The notes under the pieces were generated by a model. That model ran no database searches, was not told where the DNA came from, and saw only the letters and a list, made by a program, of their open reading frames with translations. This document shows, piece after piece, positions 31,993 to 32,510 of a stretch of 32,510 bases of DNA. The stretch is from an uncultured Nitrospira sp. (GTDB taxonomy: Bacteria > Nitrospirota > Nitrospiria > Nitrospirales > Nitrospiraceae). How positions within the stretch are numbered: the stretch's first letter is position 1; each line of letters opens with the position of its first letter. Position numbers and translations under genes: made by a program. The stretch covers positions 1 through 32,510 of the forward strand of contig CABVRO010000030.1 in NCBI GenBank assembly GCA_902500715.1, written 5' to 3'.

Positions 31993-32510
31993 ATGGTCTC
32001 TCAAGCTAGCAGACCGACGAGGATCGCCGTCGATCCCGTGGCGCTGCTGAAACGGGAGCACCGCATGATTCTGGACCGACTGGTGATGGTCGAAACGGCG
32101 ATGAGTTCCTGCCTTGCCGGGAGTGGAGCGGTGACGCGAACGAACCGGGATACGTTGCGGGAACTGCTCGAATTCTTTGCCGGCCCCGTGGACGTGCATT
32201 TCAAGCGGGAAGCCATGCTGGTGGCCGATCTCCGGCGGCTCCTCGGCCGGAAGCAGGAGGGACAGGAGCAGTTCCAAACATTCCTGGATGAACACCAGTC
32301 GCTGAAAGCCGACGCAACCGCGGTGATGCGACGGCTTGAGGGAAAACGGGCCGACGATCAGGAGGCCGCCGCGTCAAAACGGTGCGGTGGATTGCGGACG
32401 CTGACCGGGGAGCTTGACGCGCTGATTCGTCGTTACCGCGAACAGATCGCCTGCGAAGAGCGGCTGCTGTTCGCCTTGGCCGAGATGCGGTTGACCGCCG
32501 AGCAGAGGCG
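31993..32510 (+). CDS. Hemerythrin-like (HHE) metal-binding protein, truncated by window end
   Basis: An open frame runs from ATG 31993 to the window end without a stop (172 residues seen). It has the spaced His/Glu pattern of hemerythrin-like four-helix proteins: LKREHRMILDRL in helix A, VDVHFKREAMLV (H-F-x-x-E) in helix B, and DEHQSLKADA in helix C. In the fourth helix, REQIACEERLLFALAEM, a Gln stands where a His is often found, and the E-E pair is present. Such proteins bind a di-iron centre and sense or store oxygen or NO, or repair iron centres. Its position after a Crp/Fnr regulator with a cysteine cluster fits an oxygen or nitrosative response. The start follows a weak GGAA site. Confidence 0.75.
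   Translation, partial: MVSQASRPTRIAVDPVALLKREHRMILDRLVMVETAMSSCLAGSGAVTRTNRDTLRELLEFFAGPVDVHFKREAMLVADLRRLLGRKQEGQEQFQTFLDEHQSLKADATAVMRRLEGKRADDQEAAASKRCGGLRTLTGELDALIRRYREQIACEERLLFALAEMRLTAEQR

Noticed and set aside
1..32510. CRISPR arrays, tRNA or rRNA genes, transposases, integrases
   Set aside because: I saw no regularly spaced direct repeats, no tRNA-like cloverleaf or rRNA sequence, and no mobile-element protein.

Overview
The window looks like chromosomal DNA of a Nitrospira-type bacterium (phylum Nitrospirota). This is inferred from the GC-rich coding style, several two-component systems linked to sigma-54 activators, a compact pdhA-pdhB-pdhC-lipA operon, paired exported SUMF1-type proteins beside a very large multicopper oxidase, and intergenic palindromes that resemble repeats I remember from Nitrospira genomes. 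No database search was possible, so the taxonomic call is an inference.

Layout. 1-4268: the end of a hybrid histidine kinase, then four minus-strand genes (in transcription order CBS-PilZ protein, LOG-family protein, DHH phosphoesterase, rhomboid protease). 4430-8513: a DUF692/MNIO-type metalloenzyme with an extra C-terminal domain that overlaps a tRNA-dihydrouridine synthase gene, then a Maf nucleotide pyrophosphatase and an exported protein of unknown function with its own sigma-70-like promoter. 8660-12793: pyruvate dehydrogenase E1 alpha, E1 beta, E2 and lipoyl synthase; lipA ends inside a 128-bp palindromic repeat. 12974-15536 (minus): a MacA-like adaptor and a MacB/FtsX-like permease with no ATPase gene beside them. 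15798-22149: a signalling block with an NtrC-type regulator, an 896-residue four-PAS histidine kinase, a single-domain receiver and a second sigma-54 activator with a cysteine-rich PAS domain. 22150-30820: the accessory module of most interest. 30994-32510: a Crp/Fnr regulator with an N-terminal cysteine cluster and a truncated hemerythrin-like protein.

The candidate system. A 1646-residue exported multicopper oxidase (22726-27666) carries a full set of four copper motifs in permuted order (3-4-1-2) within a protein that has three related segments. Upstream lie a sigma-54 -24/-12 promoter, two 18-bp dyads with the same half-site spacing 65 bp apart (probable activator sites), and a leader of about 228 nt with long perfect inverted repeats, two of which cannot form together. 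The activator gene just upstream has an intact GAFTGA loop and a Cys-rich PAS, and the receiver gene before it has its own near-perfect sigma-54 promoter. After a strong terminator follow a cupredoxin-like exported protein and two exported SUMF1/NirV-like proteins that lack the formylglycine-generating cysteine. Together this suggests a sigma-54-controlled, envelope-located copper redox system. Its substrate (metal ion, nitrogen oxide or other) cannot be decided from sequence.
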